Notes: generated by a model not told the origin, from the letters alone. Shown: positions 1-7,089, numbered from the stretch's first letter. The stretch is 7,569 nt of DNA from CBDUBU01 sp965365465 (GCA_965365465.1 CBDUBU010000198.1:1-7569), one strand, 5' to 3'. Program-made: numbers and translations.

Positions 1-1508
1 GCGCCGAAGATCGCGTTGACCACCAGGCTGAGCAGGAAGCCGGCAAACATCAGCGCGCCACCCACGCCGTGACGCCCGAGCTGTTCGAGCACGGCACGCG
101 CCTCCGGCGGCATGTCTCCGCCACTCTGGTTGAGCACCCGCTGCAGCGTGTCGGTGCCCATCGACCCCATCACCCACTGGATCGGAATCGACAGGGCCGT
201 ACCGACCACCGCACCGATCAGACCCGCGAACACAGAGGCGATGAGAATGCCGATCTTGGCGCTGTCGAGCAACACCGGGTCCGCAAAGGCAAGCCCGCCT
301 ATGAAAAGCGACATCGTGAATCCGATTCCGGTAAGCCAGGCCACCCCGTAAAGCTGCCGCCAGGAGACGTTTGCAGGCATGGTTGCCCATCCAAGTTTCA
401 CGGCAATCCAGGCGAAAAGGGTCACGCCGAGTTGCTTTCCGAGCACCAGCCCGGCGATCACGCCCAGCGTCACCGTCGAGCCGAAAGCCGCGCCCAGCAT
501 ATCCCCGCTCAGGGCAACTCCGGCGTTGGCGAGGGCAAAGACCGGCATGATGAAAAAGGCTACCCAGGGATGCAGCCCATGCTCCAGCCGCGTGAGGGGC
601 GTCTCGACCTTCTCGCAGGCTTCCTCCAGCGCGTGGATTGCGTCGCGCTGCTGGTCTGTCGGCTCGGCGCGGCCCGGAACGACTTCTTCCGCAAAGGCGC
701 CCAGCAGGCGCTTTCCTTTCTCCAGAAACGAAGGCGCATCGATCCGCTGCCGGGCCGGGATGGTGAGGGCCAGCAGTACGCCGCCAATCGTTGCGTGAAT
801 ACCCGACTTCAGGAAAGCAACCCACAGCCCGATGCCAAGCAGGACGTACACCATAGGCTGGAACACGCGCAGCCGGTTTGCTGCCACGAGCGCCAGGAGA
901 AAAAGTCCTGCCACGCCGAGGGCGGTCCAGGAAAGCTGCGCCGTGTAGAAAAAGGCGATTACGAGCACAGCCCCCAGGTCATCGACGATAGCAAGCGCCG
1001 TCAGAAAGATTTTGAGGGCGAGTGGAGCGCGGCGACCCAGCAGCGCAAGCACGCCCAGCGCAAAGGCAATGTCGGTTGCCATCGGAATGCCCCATCCGCT
1101 CAGGCCGGGCGTGCCTGCGTTGAGCGCGGCATAGAGGGCTGCCGGAACGATCATGCCGCCGACGGCGCCGGCCAGCGGGAGCGCTGCCTGTCGGGGCGAG
1201 GCCAGTTCTCCAACCAGCACCTCGCGTTTGATTTCCAGTCCGACAACAAAGAAAAAGATCGCCATCAGACCATCGTTGATCCAGAGCAGCAGCGGCTTTG
1301 AGATCTCGAACGCGCCCGCGCCGACGGTCAGGTACGTGGCCCAGAGACTCGTATACAGGTCACGAAGCGGCGAGTTGGCCCAGATCAGCGCAAGAACGGC
1401 GCAGGCAAGCAAGAGAATACCACCCGAAGCTTCCGTCTGGAAGAATGACTGGAAGGCGCGAACGAGGGGATTTCTGTTCTGCGTCGCAGTTGTGGGAATG
1501 CCGGCCAT
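1..1508 (-). CDS. nhaA: Na+/H+ antiporter NhaA, 3' end beyond window, with C-terminal extension
   Basis: Inner-membrane antiporter that exports Na+ in exchange for H+, giving sodium tolerance and pH homeostasis. The frame starts at the ATG at 1508, shortly after an in-frame TAA, and stays open for 502 codons to the window edge, so the stop is not seen. Family residues are present: ATDIAFALG with Asp146 (E. coli Asp133), AIVDDLGA with Asp176-Asp177 (the Asp163/Asp164 ion-binding pair), SGIHAT with His238 (the His225 pH-response region), LGKQLG with Lys358 (Lys300) and GFTMSLFIGGLAF near 397-409. A charged loop around 258-312 leads into LEHGLHPWVAF, as in many NhaA proteins. The last canonical helix is near 417-440. 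The frame then continues with a polar stretch (about 448-484, containing GGDMPPEARAVLEQL) and a new hydrophobic segment from about 485. This tail is not part of a normal NhaA. No Shine-Dalgarno sequence is evident. Antiporter identity is secure; the nature of the tail is not. Confidence 0.95.
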   Translation of the reverse strand, partial: MAGIPTTATQNRNPLVRAFQSFFQTEASGGILLLACAVLALIWANSPLRDLYTSLWATYLTVGAGAFEISKPLLLWINDGLMAIFFFVVGLEIKREVLVGELASPRQAALPLAGAVGGMIVPAALYAALNAGTPGLSGWGIPMATDIAFALGVLALLGRRAPLALKIFLTALAIVDDLGAVLVIAFFYTAQLSWTALGVAGLFLLALVAANRLRVFQPMVYVLLGIGLWVAFLKSGIHATIGGVLLALTIPARQRIDAPSFLEKGKRLLGAFAEEVVPGRAEPTDQQRDAIHALEEACEKVETPLTRLEHGLHPWVAFFIMPVFALANAGVALSGDMLGAAFGSTVTLGVIAGLVLGKQLGVTLFAWIAVKLGWATMPANVSWRQLYGVAWLTGIGFTMSLFIGGLAFADPVLLDSAKIGILIASVFAGLIGAVVGTALSIPIQWVMGSMGTDTLQRVLNQSGGDMPPEARAVLEQLGRHGVGGALMFAGFLLSLVVNAIFG

Positions 1509-1706
1509 CGGGTCTGTTTCAAGGATCGTTTACAGGGGCTGGCCTTCCGACGCTTACCTTGTGCGTACGTTCCCCGAAAAGCGCAGCAGGGCTTTCTTGC
1601 CTCTACTGAACACCCATACACCGGCCCTGTCTCTGTAAGCGCCCGGGGTTGCTGCCAGACCATGAACCGGCTCGCCGGCTGCGAAGGACGATTGCGCTGC
1701 GCCTGT

Positions 1707-1749
1707 AAAAGCCGGAAGCCGCGCCTCTTCTCGAAGCGCGGCCTCCGGC
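1707..1749 (-). terminator. Probable rho-independent terminator
   Basis: On the minus strand, arms at 1749-1736 and 1724-1711 form a 14-bp GC-rich stem with a single A/C mismatch and an 11-nt loop. The stem is followed at once by TTTT (complement of 1710-1707). This is the strongest hairpin in the gap and points the right way to stop transcription arriving from ftsZ. Against it, the U tract has only four residues and the site lies about 365 bases after the ftsZ stop, so there may be an earlier stop or a structured 3' UTR. Confidence 0.55.
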
Positions 1750-1800
1750 TGCAACGCTGCGCGGCCGCCGTTGGCCCGCAACGCGCTATGAACCACAACC

Positions 1801-1820
1801 TCCCGCCTGTCTGCGCGGGA
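1801..1820. repeat. Inverted repeat (6-bp arms)
   Basis: TCCCGC at 1801-1806 pairs with GCGGGA at 1815-1820 across an 8-nt loop. There is no T tract on either side. It is one of several adjacent hairpins in the ftsZ-nhaA gap; role unknown. Confidence 0.45.
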
Positions 1821-1846
1821 CATCGGCCTTGCTCAGGGGCCTGTGG

Positions 1847-1864
1847 GAGGGCTTTCCAGCCCTC
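1847..1864. repeat. Inverted repeat (perfect 7-bp arms, 4-nt loop)
   Basis: GAGGGCT at 1847-1853 pairs perfectly with AGCCCTC at 1858-1864 around a TTCC loop. The short loop and GC-rich stem would make a stable RNA hairpin on either strand. No U tract follows, so it is not a classic terminator by itself. Confidence 0.55.
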
Positions 1865-1876
1865 TTGGAAAACTCC

Positions 1877-1894
1877 GGAATCAGGATTGATTCC
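1877..1894. repeat. Inverted repeat (perfect 7-bp arms, 4-nt loop)
   Basis: GGAATCA at 1877-1883 pairs with TGATTCC at 1888-1894 around a GGAT loop. In minus-strand RNA the stem is followed after four bases by TTTT (complement of 1872-1869), so it could be a weak upstream terminator for ftsZ transcripts. It sits inside a direct repeat of TCCGGAAT (1874-1881 and 1901-1908). Confidence 0.5.
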
Positions 1895-1917
1895 TCCCTT
1901 TCCGGAATTTCGGGCAC

Positions 1918-1942
1918 GGAGGTGACAACCTTCTGTCACTCC
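1918..1942. repeat. Inverted repeat (9-bp stem with one bulge)
   Basis: GTGACA at 1922-1927 pairs with TGTCAC at 1934-1939. The stem extends by GGA (1918-1920) with TCC (1940-1942), leaving G1921 bulged. The plus strand here reads GGAGGTGA, which looks like a Shine-Dalgarno sequence, but no credible gene follows it, so I read it as part of the hairpin. Confidence 0.5.
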
Positions 1943-2113
1943 TCTCTTTGTCAGTCTGTCCCTACAGAGCAGTTATACACCCGGCCCTTTTCGTGAGGAA
2001 GGAGCAACCTGCAAGTGCGTGCGCGAGCATTGCCCGCACCTGGGGATGGCTGCCGTTGCAGGGCAACCTGTACCACCGCGTCCTTCCCATAAGCTCTTTT
2101 CCGGAGAGACGGC

Positions 2114-3403
2114 TTAGTCCATCATCTTGCGCAAAAAGGCAGGCACGTCGGTGTCCTTGCGCACGGGTTCCGAACGCCCCTTCAGTTCGTCCACATGCAG
2201 GCGCTTGATGCGGCTGCGGCCTTCGGGGGCGCGGTCTTTTTCCTCGCCGTTGTGCTCCGCCTGCCCGTTGACCGCAGGGGGCGTGCTGCGGCGCTCGAAG
2301 GCGGGCGCGTCCAGCGTCCTGATGTTCTCCTCTCCCTTGTAATGGTGATCTACAGGGCCGTAGGTGTTGAGCGGGACCGTCCGGCGGACGCCGCGCTCTT
2401 CTTTGCGGAGTTCGCGGTCGAAGCCGGTTGCAATGACCGTAACCCGCAGGTTTTCCTCCATCGTGTCGTCGATGACGGTGCCGAAGATGACTTCCACGTC
2501 GTCGCCGGCCTCACGGCGGATGATGCTGGTGGCGGCGGTAGCCTCCCGGATGCCGAGCGAGCGGCCCGCCGTGATGGTGACGAGCACGTTGGGCGCCCCG
2601 GAGATCGAAAGGCCGTCCAGCAACGGGCTGGAAATGGCTTCGATGGCTGCATTCTCGGCGCGGTTCTCGCCGGAGGCCGTCGCGGCGCCCATCAGCGCGG
2701 TGCCGCCGTTCTGCATGGTCGTCTTCACGTCCGCGAAGTCGAGGTTGATGAGACCATGCACCGTGATCAGGTCGCTGATGCCCCGCGTGGCGTTGTAGAG
2801 CACATCGTCGGCGCGGGAAAAGGCGTCGATGAGGCTGGTGTTGGCCTCGGCGATGTCGAGCAGACGCTCGTTCGGAATGATGATGAGCGTATCGACGTGC
2901 TCGCGCAGCAGGTCGATGCCCTCGGAGGCTGTCCGTGAGCGCCGCTGACCCTCGCATTCAAAAGGCCGGGTCACGATGGCGACGGTGAGGATGCCGAGCT
3001 TCTTGGCAATGGCCGCGACGACGGGCGCGCCGCCGGTGCCGGTGCCGCCGCCCATTCCGGCGGTGATGAAGATCATGTCGAAGCCCTGAAGCGCCTGTTC
3101 GATCTCCTGCCGGCTTTCTTCTACGGCTTCGGCGCCCACGCTCGGACGGGCGCCCGCCCCGAGGCCCTTAGTCAGGTTGCGGCCTGCCTGGATCTTGTGG
3201 GGCGCTCTGTTGACGAACAGCGCCTGCCCGTCGGTGTTGACGGCGATAAATTCTACGCCCTGGATGCCGCGGGCCACCATGCTGTTGATGGCGTTGCCGC
3301 CGCCGCCTCCTACCCCTACGACACAGATCTTTGCGTCTTCGGTCGCGGCTGCGTCGAATGTAAATCGTGAGCTGATGGGTTCAAATTCTTTTGCTTTAGG
3401 CAT
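2114..3403 (-). CDS. ftsZ: Cell division protein FtsZ
   Basis: Tubulin-like GTPase that polymerises at mid-cell into the Z ring and recruits the divisome. Length is 429 residues and complete. After a short N-terminal tail, the Rossmann GTP-binding domain begins at [16 protein letters not shown] (27-42). The tubulin signature GGGTGTG is at 118-124. The T7 loop [11 protein letters not shown] is at 220-230, with Asp222 and Asp225 placed to activate GTP hydrolysis in the neighbouring subunit. The C-terminal domain runs to about 331, followed by a polar variable linker (about 332-415) and a conserved tail [11 protein letters not shown] (419-429), the expected binding peptide for FtsA. One oddity is PFECEG (147-152), where E. 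coli and B. subtilis have Phe in place of Cys150. The start is supported by GGAG at 3413-3410, six bases upstream of the ATG. It is the last dcw gene, 155 bases after ftsA. Confidence 0.99.
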   Translation of the reverse strand: MPKAKEFEPISSRFTFDAAATEDAKICVVGVGGGGGNAINSMVARGIQGVEFIAVNTDGQALFVNRAPHKIQAGRNLTKGLGAGARPSVGAEAVEESRQEIEQALQGFDMIFITAGMGGGTGTGGAPVVAAIAKKLGILTVAIVTRPFECEGQRRSRTASEGIDLLREHVDTLIIIPNERLLDIAEANTSLIDAFSRADDVLYNATRGISDLITVHGLINLDFADVKTTMQNGGTALMGAATASGENRAENAAIEAISSPLLDGLSISGAPNVLVTITAGRSLGIREATAATSIIRREAGDDVEVIFGTVIDDTMEENLRVTVIATGFDRELRKEERGVRRTVPLNTYGPVDHHYKGEENIRTLDAPAFERRSTPPAVNGQAEHNGEEKDRAPEGRSRIKRLHVDELKGRSEPVRKDTDVPAFLRKMMD

Positions 3404-3409
3404 GGGTTT

Positions 3410-3413
3410 CTCC
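3410..3413 (-). promoter_or_regulatory. Ribosome binding site of ftsZ
   Basis: On the minus strand GGAG lies six bases before the ATG at 3403, which fixes that start. FtsA, FtsQ and NhaA lack such a clear site, so ftsZ may be translated more strongly than its upstream neighbours (inference). Confidence 0.7.
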
Positions 3414-3449
3414 GGTTGTGGTTCGGTGCAATGGGTTGTGGGTTTTCCC

Positions 3450-3474
3450 GTTCCGGATTGAGCATGTCCGGAAC
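3450..3474. repeat. Perfect inverted repeat in the ftsA-ftsZ gap
   Basis: GTTCCGGA at 3450-3457 and TCCGGAAC at 3467-3474 are exact reverse complements, separated by 9 nt. The repeat sits in the 155-base gap (3404-3558), 47 bases upstream of the ftsZ ATG. It could be an operator for a dimeric regulator, or an RNA hairpin in the ftsA-ftsZ message that affects processing or stability. A smaller GGG-AAAA-CCC hairpin follows it on the minus strand (3449-3440). No U tract follows directly, so termination is unlikely. I could not identify a convincing internal ftsZ promoter, though the gap is long for this cluster. Confidence 0.6.
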
Positions 3475-3558
3475 AGCAAGCGGATTACGTGTGGGTTTCT
3501 GTTTTTTCCTTTCTCAATGGTGGATTTCTGAACACTCGTTTTATGAAGACTAATGGTT

Positions 3559-4827
3559 TCAGAGTTCGTCGAACCAGGATTTCATCCGGCCCGTGAGACG
3601 GTTGACCAGGGTTTCGCCGGGAATCGTTTCGCGCACCTGCCGCTCGACCAGGTCTCCCTGAATGGGCTTTCCGCCGATGATCTCAGGGCGTCGCCCGTAG
3701 AAGACCAGCCCGACGGCGGTGGCGAATTTCGGGTCGCTGACTTCCTTGACCATGCCGCCGGCCAGGCCCGAGGGCATTCCGATCCGTGCTTCCAGTCCCA
3801 GCACTTCGGTAGCCAGTTCTGCGGTGCCGGGGATCAGCGCCCCGCCGCCCGTCAGGGCCACGCCTGCCGCCAGGTGCCGCCCGTAGCCGCTGCGTTTGAT
3901 CTCGATGGCCGCTATCTCCAGGATCTCCTCCATGCGCGGCTGGATGATCTGCGCAAGTGTGCTGCGGCTGATGCTTTTCTCGGGCCGCCCGCCGATGCCC
4001 GGGATCGATATTTCTTCGTCCTCGCCTACCAGATCGACCACTGCCGTCCCGAAATGGCATTTCAGCCGTTCCGCCTGGTCGCGCATGATGCCCAGCCCCT
4101 TGCGGATGTCGTCGGTGACCTTGTTGCCCGCAATGGCGATGACGGCGGTGTGCCGGATCGTGTTGTCCTCGAACAGGGCGATATCGGTGGTGCCGCCGCC
4201 GATGTCGATCAGGGCAACGCCCACTTCTTTCTCATCGGGGTGCAACACGGCAAACGACGAGGCCAGTGGTTCGAGCACGATGTCTGCAACCTCGTAGCCG
4301 GCCCGCTGGATACATCGGTAGATGTTCTTGGCCGCCGAAACCAGCCCGGTGATGATGTGGACGTTGGCTTCCAGGCGCACGCCGCTCATTCCTACCGGAT
4401 CGGCCACGCCGTCCTGCCCGTCCACGATGAATTCCTGCGGAATGACGTGCAGGATCTCGCGGTCGGAGGGCATGGCTACGTGGGTCGTGTCCTCCAGCAG
4501 GCGCTGCACGTCTTTCTGCCTGATCTCGCCGTCGCGGTTGGAAATCGTGATCACGCCCCGACTCTGGAAGCTCTGAATGTGGTCCCCGGCAATGCCTACG
4601 ATGACCCTGTGTACGGACACCCCGGCGGCGTGTTCGGCCTCGCGCACAGCCTGCTGCACGGCGGCTACCGTCTTGTCGATGTTGACCACGACGCCCCGGT
4701 TCAGGCCCTCGGATTCGGCCACGCCCACGCCCAGGATGTTGACGCGGTTGCCTCCGTTGGCCGCCGCCACGACGGCGACGACTTTGGTGGTTCCGATGTC
4801 GAGTCCGGTGATGATGTTCTCGTTCAT
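3559..4827 (-). CDS. ftsA: Cell division protein FtsA
   Basis: Actin-like ATPase that tethers FtsZ filaments to the inner face of the cytoplasmic membrane and helps activate septal wall synthesis. Length is 422 residues and complete. The phosphate-1 motif LDIGTTK is at 9-15. The SHS2 (1C) subdomain covers roughly 84-165. The phosphate-2 motif DIGGGTTD is at 208-215, and the adenosine motif LTGGGALIPG at 325-334. The C-terminus LVNRLTGRMKSWFDEL (407-422) reads as an amphipathic helix, the usual membrane-targeting sequence, after a short linker. The ATG at 4827 is 45 bases after the ftsQ stop; only a weak purine stretch precedes it. FtsA should bind the FtsZ tail encoded just downstream. Confidence 0.98.
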   Translation of the reverse strand: MNENIITGLDIGTTKVVAVVAAANGGNRVNILGVGVAESEGLNRGVVVNIDKTVAAVQQAVREAEHAAGVSVHRVIVGIAGDHIQSFQSRGVITISNRDGEIRQKDVQRLLEDTTHVAMPSDREILHVIPQEFIVDGQDGVADPVGMSGVRLEANVHIITGLVSAAKNIYRCIQRAGYEVADIVLEPLASSFAVLHPDEKEVGVALIDIGGGTTDIALFEDNTIRHTAVIAIAGNKVTDDIRKGLGIMRDQAERLKCHFGTAVVDLVGEDEEISIPGIGGRPEKSISRSTLAQIIQPRMEEILEIAAIEIKRSGYGRHLAAGVALTGGGALIPGTAELATEVLGLEARIGMPSGLAGGMVKEVSDPKFATAVGLVFYGRRPEIIGGKPIQGDLVERQVRETIPGETLVNRLTGRMKSWFDEL

Positions 4828-4872
4828 GTCTTTACATCTGATGCGGTTGCCCGCTGTTCATTCTTTCTGGAA

Positions 4873-5664
4873 TCAGATACGGTCTCCGGCCCGTTTCGGG
4901 GCAGTTGCCGTAGTATCTTCCTGTGTCACGACCTGGCCTTCAAAACGAAGATCGATCCACGCGAACTTTTTATGTGGTTGCGCAAGCACGGCCTTGTGCC
5001 AGAAAGCATCCAGCACGGCCAGTTTCGCGGTGTACCTGCTGCGTCCGAGCCGAACCGGGATCGAGCCTTGCCCTGCGAGCGGAGCGCTGTGCAACAGCGC
5101 CTCGCCGGAAGGCAGCACCTCCAGTTCGGAAAGCAGCGCGTCCAGGTTCGGGTCTGCGTCGGCAAGGGCGCCGAGCAGGTCGCGCACCGCTTCGCTCTCG
5201 ACGGGCTGCATGGGGTGGTAGGGTTTGTTCAGCCCTGCCAGCAGCGGCACGTCGTAGGCAACGCCCTGCTCCAGCGGCATCGGAAAGCCGTACCGATCCA
5301 GGTAGTAGGCCGGGCGGCCCTTGCGGTCCATCGCCAGCGCTGCCGGGATGCGCTCGTCTACCCGAATGCGCAGCGCCGCCGTCGGAAGGCGCGTCACATC
5401 CACGTCCCGCACCCAGGGGTGCCGGCGCAGCCGGTCTTCCACCAGCAGGGGGTCGATGCTGAAAAGCGCCATGCTGGTATCCACCCCCGCCAGTTCGACC
5501 AGCGCTTCCACCTCCGCACGCCGGGCACCGACCACCTCGATCCGCTCGCAACGCAGCCCGGCCTGCCAGCGCCAGGCCAGGATGCCGCCCGTGACGAACA
5601 GCGCCAGCAGCATTGCCCCGGTCAACACCCGCACCCTCCGCCGTGTTTTTTTCTTCTGTGCCAT
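4873..5664 (-). CDS. ftsQ: Cell division protein FtsQ/DivIB
   Basis: Bitopic inner-membrane protein that acts in the periplasm, joining the FtsB-FtsL subcomplex to the divisome. Length is 263 residues. A short basic cytoplasmic tail (KKKTRRR, 4-10) is followed by one membrane segment at about 13-32. A POTRA domain spans about 38-108: it begins IEVVGARR at 42-49 and contains HPWVRDVDVTRLP (82-94) and LRIRVDERIP (98-107). The FtsQ/DivIB beta domain follows, with YLDRYGFPMPL at 121-131 and a final strand WIDLRFEGQVV at 236-246, then a short polar tail. Sequence conservation is weak in this family, so the call rests on architecture, motifs and position between murC and ftsA. The ATG at 5664 is 24 bases after the murC stop, with no clear Shine-Dalgarno sequence. 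Confidence 0.93.
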   Translation of the reverse strand: MAQKKKTRRRVRVLTGAMLLALFVTGGILAWRWQAGLRCERIEVVGARRAEVEALVELAGVDTSMALFSIDPLLVEDRLRRHPWVRDVDVTRLPTAALRIRVDERIPAALAMDRKGRPAYYLDRYGFPMPLEQGVAYDVPLLAGLNKPYHPMQPVESEAVRDLLGALADADPNLDALLSELEVLPSGEALLHSAPLAGQGSIPVRLGRSRYTAKLAVLDAFWHKAVLAQPHKKFAWIDLRFEGQVVTQEDTTATAPKRAGDRI

Positions 5665-5688
5665 GATGGATCGCGTTTTCCGGCTCAG

Positions 5689-7089
5689 TTATGCTTCAAG
5701 GGTTTCCAGCAGCAGCCGGCCGTACCGCCACACATCTCCGGCGCCCATTGTGATGACGACATCCCCCGAACGGGTCAGCCCGGATACGTATTCCGGCAGG
5801 TTTTCCTTGTCTTGCACGAAATGCGCGTCCCGGTGCCCGTACCGAACCGCCAGATCGACCAGCAGCTTTCCGTCTATGCCGGGCAGCGGATCTTCGCGGG
5901 CGCCGTAGATGTCGGTCACTACGAGCACATCGGCGTTGAAAAAGGCGCGGGCAAAATCATCCTGAAAATCGCGGGTGCGCGAGTACAGGTGCGGCTGAAA
6001 GACCGCAACGATTCGCCGGTTCGGAAAGCCTGATCCTGCCGCTTCGAGCGTAGCCAGCACTTCCGTCGGATGGTGCGCGTAATCGTCCAGCACGAGCACC
6101 TCCCTTGCCTCACCGACCCGCTGAAACCGCCGGTGTACCCCTGAAAACTTCGCCAGCCCGGAGCGGATCTTGTCAAACTCGATTTCCAGTTCCAGTCCCA
6201 CCGCTATGGCGGCCAGGGCGTTGCGCACGTTGTGCATACCGGGCATGTGCAGGGTTGCCTCTCCTAGTATGGTCTTCCCGGCTGCCACCGTGAATGTCGT
6301 CGTCAGACCCTCCTGCTCGATGTTTTCAGCCCGGATCGCGGCCTGCCGCGATATGCCGTACGTCACGATGCGTCGTTCGATGCGTCCGATGATCTCCTGC
6401 ACGACCGGGTCATCCAGACACAGAATCGCGGCGCCGAAGAACGGAACGGCAGAGGCGTACTGCACGAAGGCATCCTTGATGTCGTCCAGATCCTTATAGA
6501 TGTCCAGGTGATCCGCTTCGATGTTCGTGATGACAGCCAGCGACGGCGTCAGGCGGAGAAACGTCCGGTCGTACTCGTCTGCTTCGATCACGATGATGTC
6601 GCCTTCACCGGCGACGGCGTTGGAGCCGAAAACCGTCACCTTTCCCCCGACGATAATGGTCGGGTCAAACCCGCCCTCGGAAACAACCAGCCCGGTCATG
6701 GACGTGGTGGTGGTTTTTCCGTGCGTGCCGGCAATCCCGATCCCGTACTTCATGCGCATCAACTCGCCCAGCATCACGGCGCGGGGAATCTGTGGGATGC
6801 GGCGGCGCTCGGCTTCCTGCGTCTCCGGGTTCAGGAGCGGCTTCACCGCCGACGAGTATACCACCACATCCGCGCCCACAGCCTGATCGGCGGCGTGCCC
6901 TTCGTAGACGACGGCGCCCAGCGATTCGAGCCGGTCGGTAACTTCCGTCTTTTTCATGTCCGACCCGGTCACACGGAAGCCGTTGTTGAGCAGCACCTCG
7001 GCTATGGAACTCATCCCGATCCCGCCGATCCCCACCATGTGGATGTTCCGAATGCGACCCAGGAAGGATTGTCTGCGTCTCTGCGTCAT
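5689..7089 (-). CDS. murC: UDP-N-acetylmuramate--L-alanine ligase MurC
   Basis: Cytoplasmic ATP-dependent ligase that adds L-alanine to UDP-MurNAc, the first amino acid of the peptidoglycan stem peptide. Length is 466 residues, normal for the family. The N-terminal Rossmann domain carries VGIGGIGMS (19-27) for UDP-MurNAc. The ATP P-loop GTHGKTTTTS is at 121-130. The central domain has IEADEYDRTF (168-177) and TNIEADHLD (188-196), metal- and substrate-binding motifs of Mur ligases, and HNVRNALA (286-293) follows. The C-terminal domain has LDDYAHHPTE (334-343) and FQPHLYSRTRDF (364-375), typical of MurC rather than MurD, MurE or MurF. The start ATG overlaps the murG stop by four bases (ATGA), with a good Shine-Dalgarno sequence upstream, indicating translational coupling. 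MurC directly precedes ftsQ, without murB or ddl. Confidence 0.99.
   Translation of the reverse strand: MTQRRRQSFLGRIRNIHMVGIGGIGMSSIAEVLLNNGFRVTGSDMKKTEVTDRLESLGAVVYEGHAADQAVGADVVVYSSAVKPLLNPETQEAERRRIPQIPRAVMLGELMRMKYGIGIAGTHGKTTTTSMTGLVVSEGGFDPTIIVGGKVTVFGSNAVAGEGDIIVIEADEYDRTFLRLTPSLAVITNIEADHLDIYKDLDDIKDAFVQYASAVPFFGAAILCLDDPVVQEIIGRIERRIVTYGISRQAAIRAENIEQEGLTTTFTVAAGKTILGEATLHMPGMHNVRNALAAIAVGLELEIEFDKIRSGLAKFSGVHRRFQRVGEAREVLVLDDYAHHPTEVLATLEAAGSGFPNRRIVAVFQPHLYSRTRDFQDDFARAFFNADVLVVTDIYGAREDPLPGIDGKLLVDLAVRYGHRDAHFVQDKENLPEYVSGLTRSGDVVITMGAGDVWRYGRLLLETLEA

Larger units (their letters stand above)
1509..2113. other. Intergenic region between ftsZ and nhaA with several hairpins
   Basis: This 605-base stretch separates the ftsZ stop from the nhaA start. 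Short frames on both strands (for example minus 1939-1385 and 1823-1554, plus 1662-1925) have no recognisable domain, are Arg/Ala/Pro-rich, and run through the hairpins or into nhaA, so I call no gene. It holds at least five inverted repeats between 1711 and 1942, listed separately; one has terminator character. An nhaA promoter should lie in the part nearest 1508, but I found no convincing -10/-35 pair of the sigma-70 type and no Bacteroidota-type TAnnTTTG box. Nothing else in it is identifiable. Confidence 0.8.

Noticed and set aside
69..1301. A 410-codon plus-strand frame opposite nhaA
   Set aside because: The minus strand here encodes NhaA with its conserved Asp, His and Lys residues. The plus-strand product is a highly polar Arg/His/Gln-rich sequence without family features.
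1554..1823. An 89-codon minus-strand frame just upstream of nhaA
   Set aside because: It crosses the probable terminator at 1707-1749, has no evident ribosome binding site, and its composition resembles random GC-rich translation.
1385..1939. A 184-codon minus-strand frame in the ftsZ-nhaA gap
   Set aside because: It overlaps the first 124 bases of nhaA in another frame, runs through all the hairpins including the probable terminator, and its product is Arg/Pro/Ser-rich with no recognisable motif.
1918..1950. GGAGGTGA on the plus strand followed by a TTG-started frame at 1948
   Set aside because: The spacing to the TTG (about 22 bases) is too long for a Shine-Dalgarno sequence. The frame runs antisense into ftsZ and shows no domain. 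The motif is one side of an inverted repeat.
1509..2113. A tRNA, known small RNA, CRISPR array or mobile-element remnant in the main gap
   Set aside because: I saw no cloverleaf, no regularly spaced direct repeats, no terminal inverted repeats with a target duplication and no transposase fragment. The hairpins match no RNA family I recognise.
2195..2938. A 247-codon plus-strand frame opposite ftsZ
   Set aside because: It is the mirror of ftsZ codons, rich in Ala, Gly, Asp, Val and Arg, with no domain.
3553..6033. An 826-codon open frame on the plus strand, opposite ftsA, ftsQ and part of murC
   Set aside because: It lies antisense to three genes with intact family motifs. Its translation is rich in His, Asp, Gln and Arg with no recognisable domain. 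Long antisense frames are expected where the real genes use GC-rich codons.
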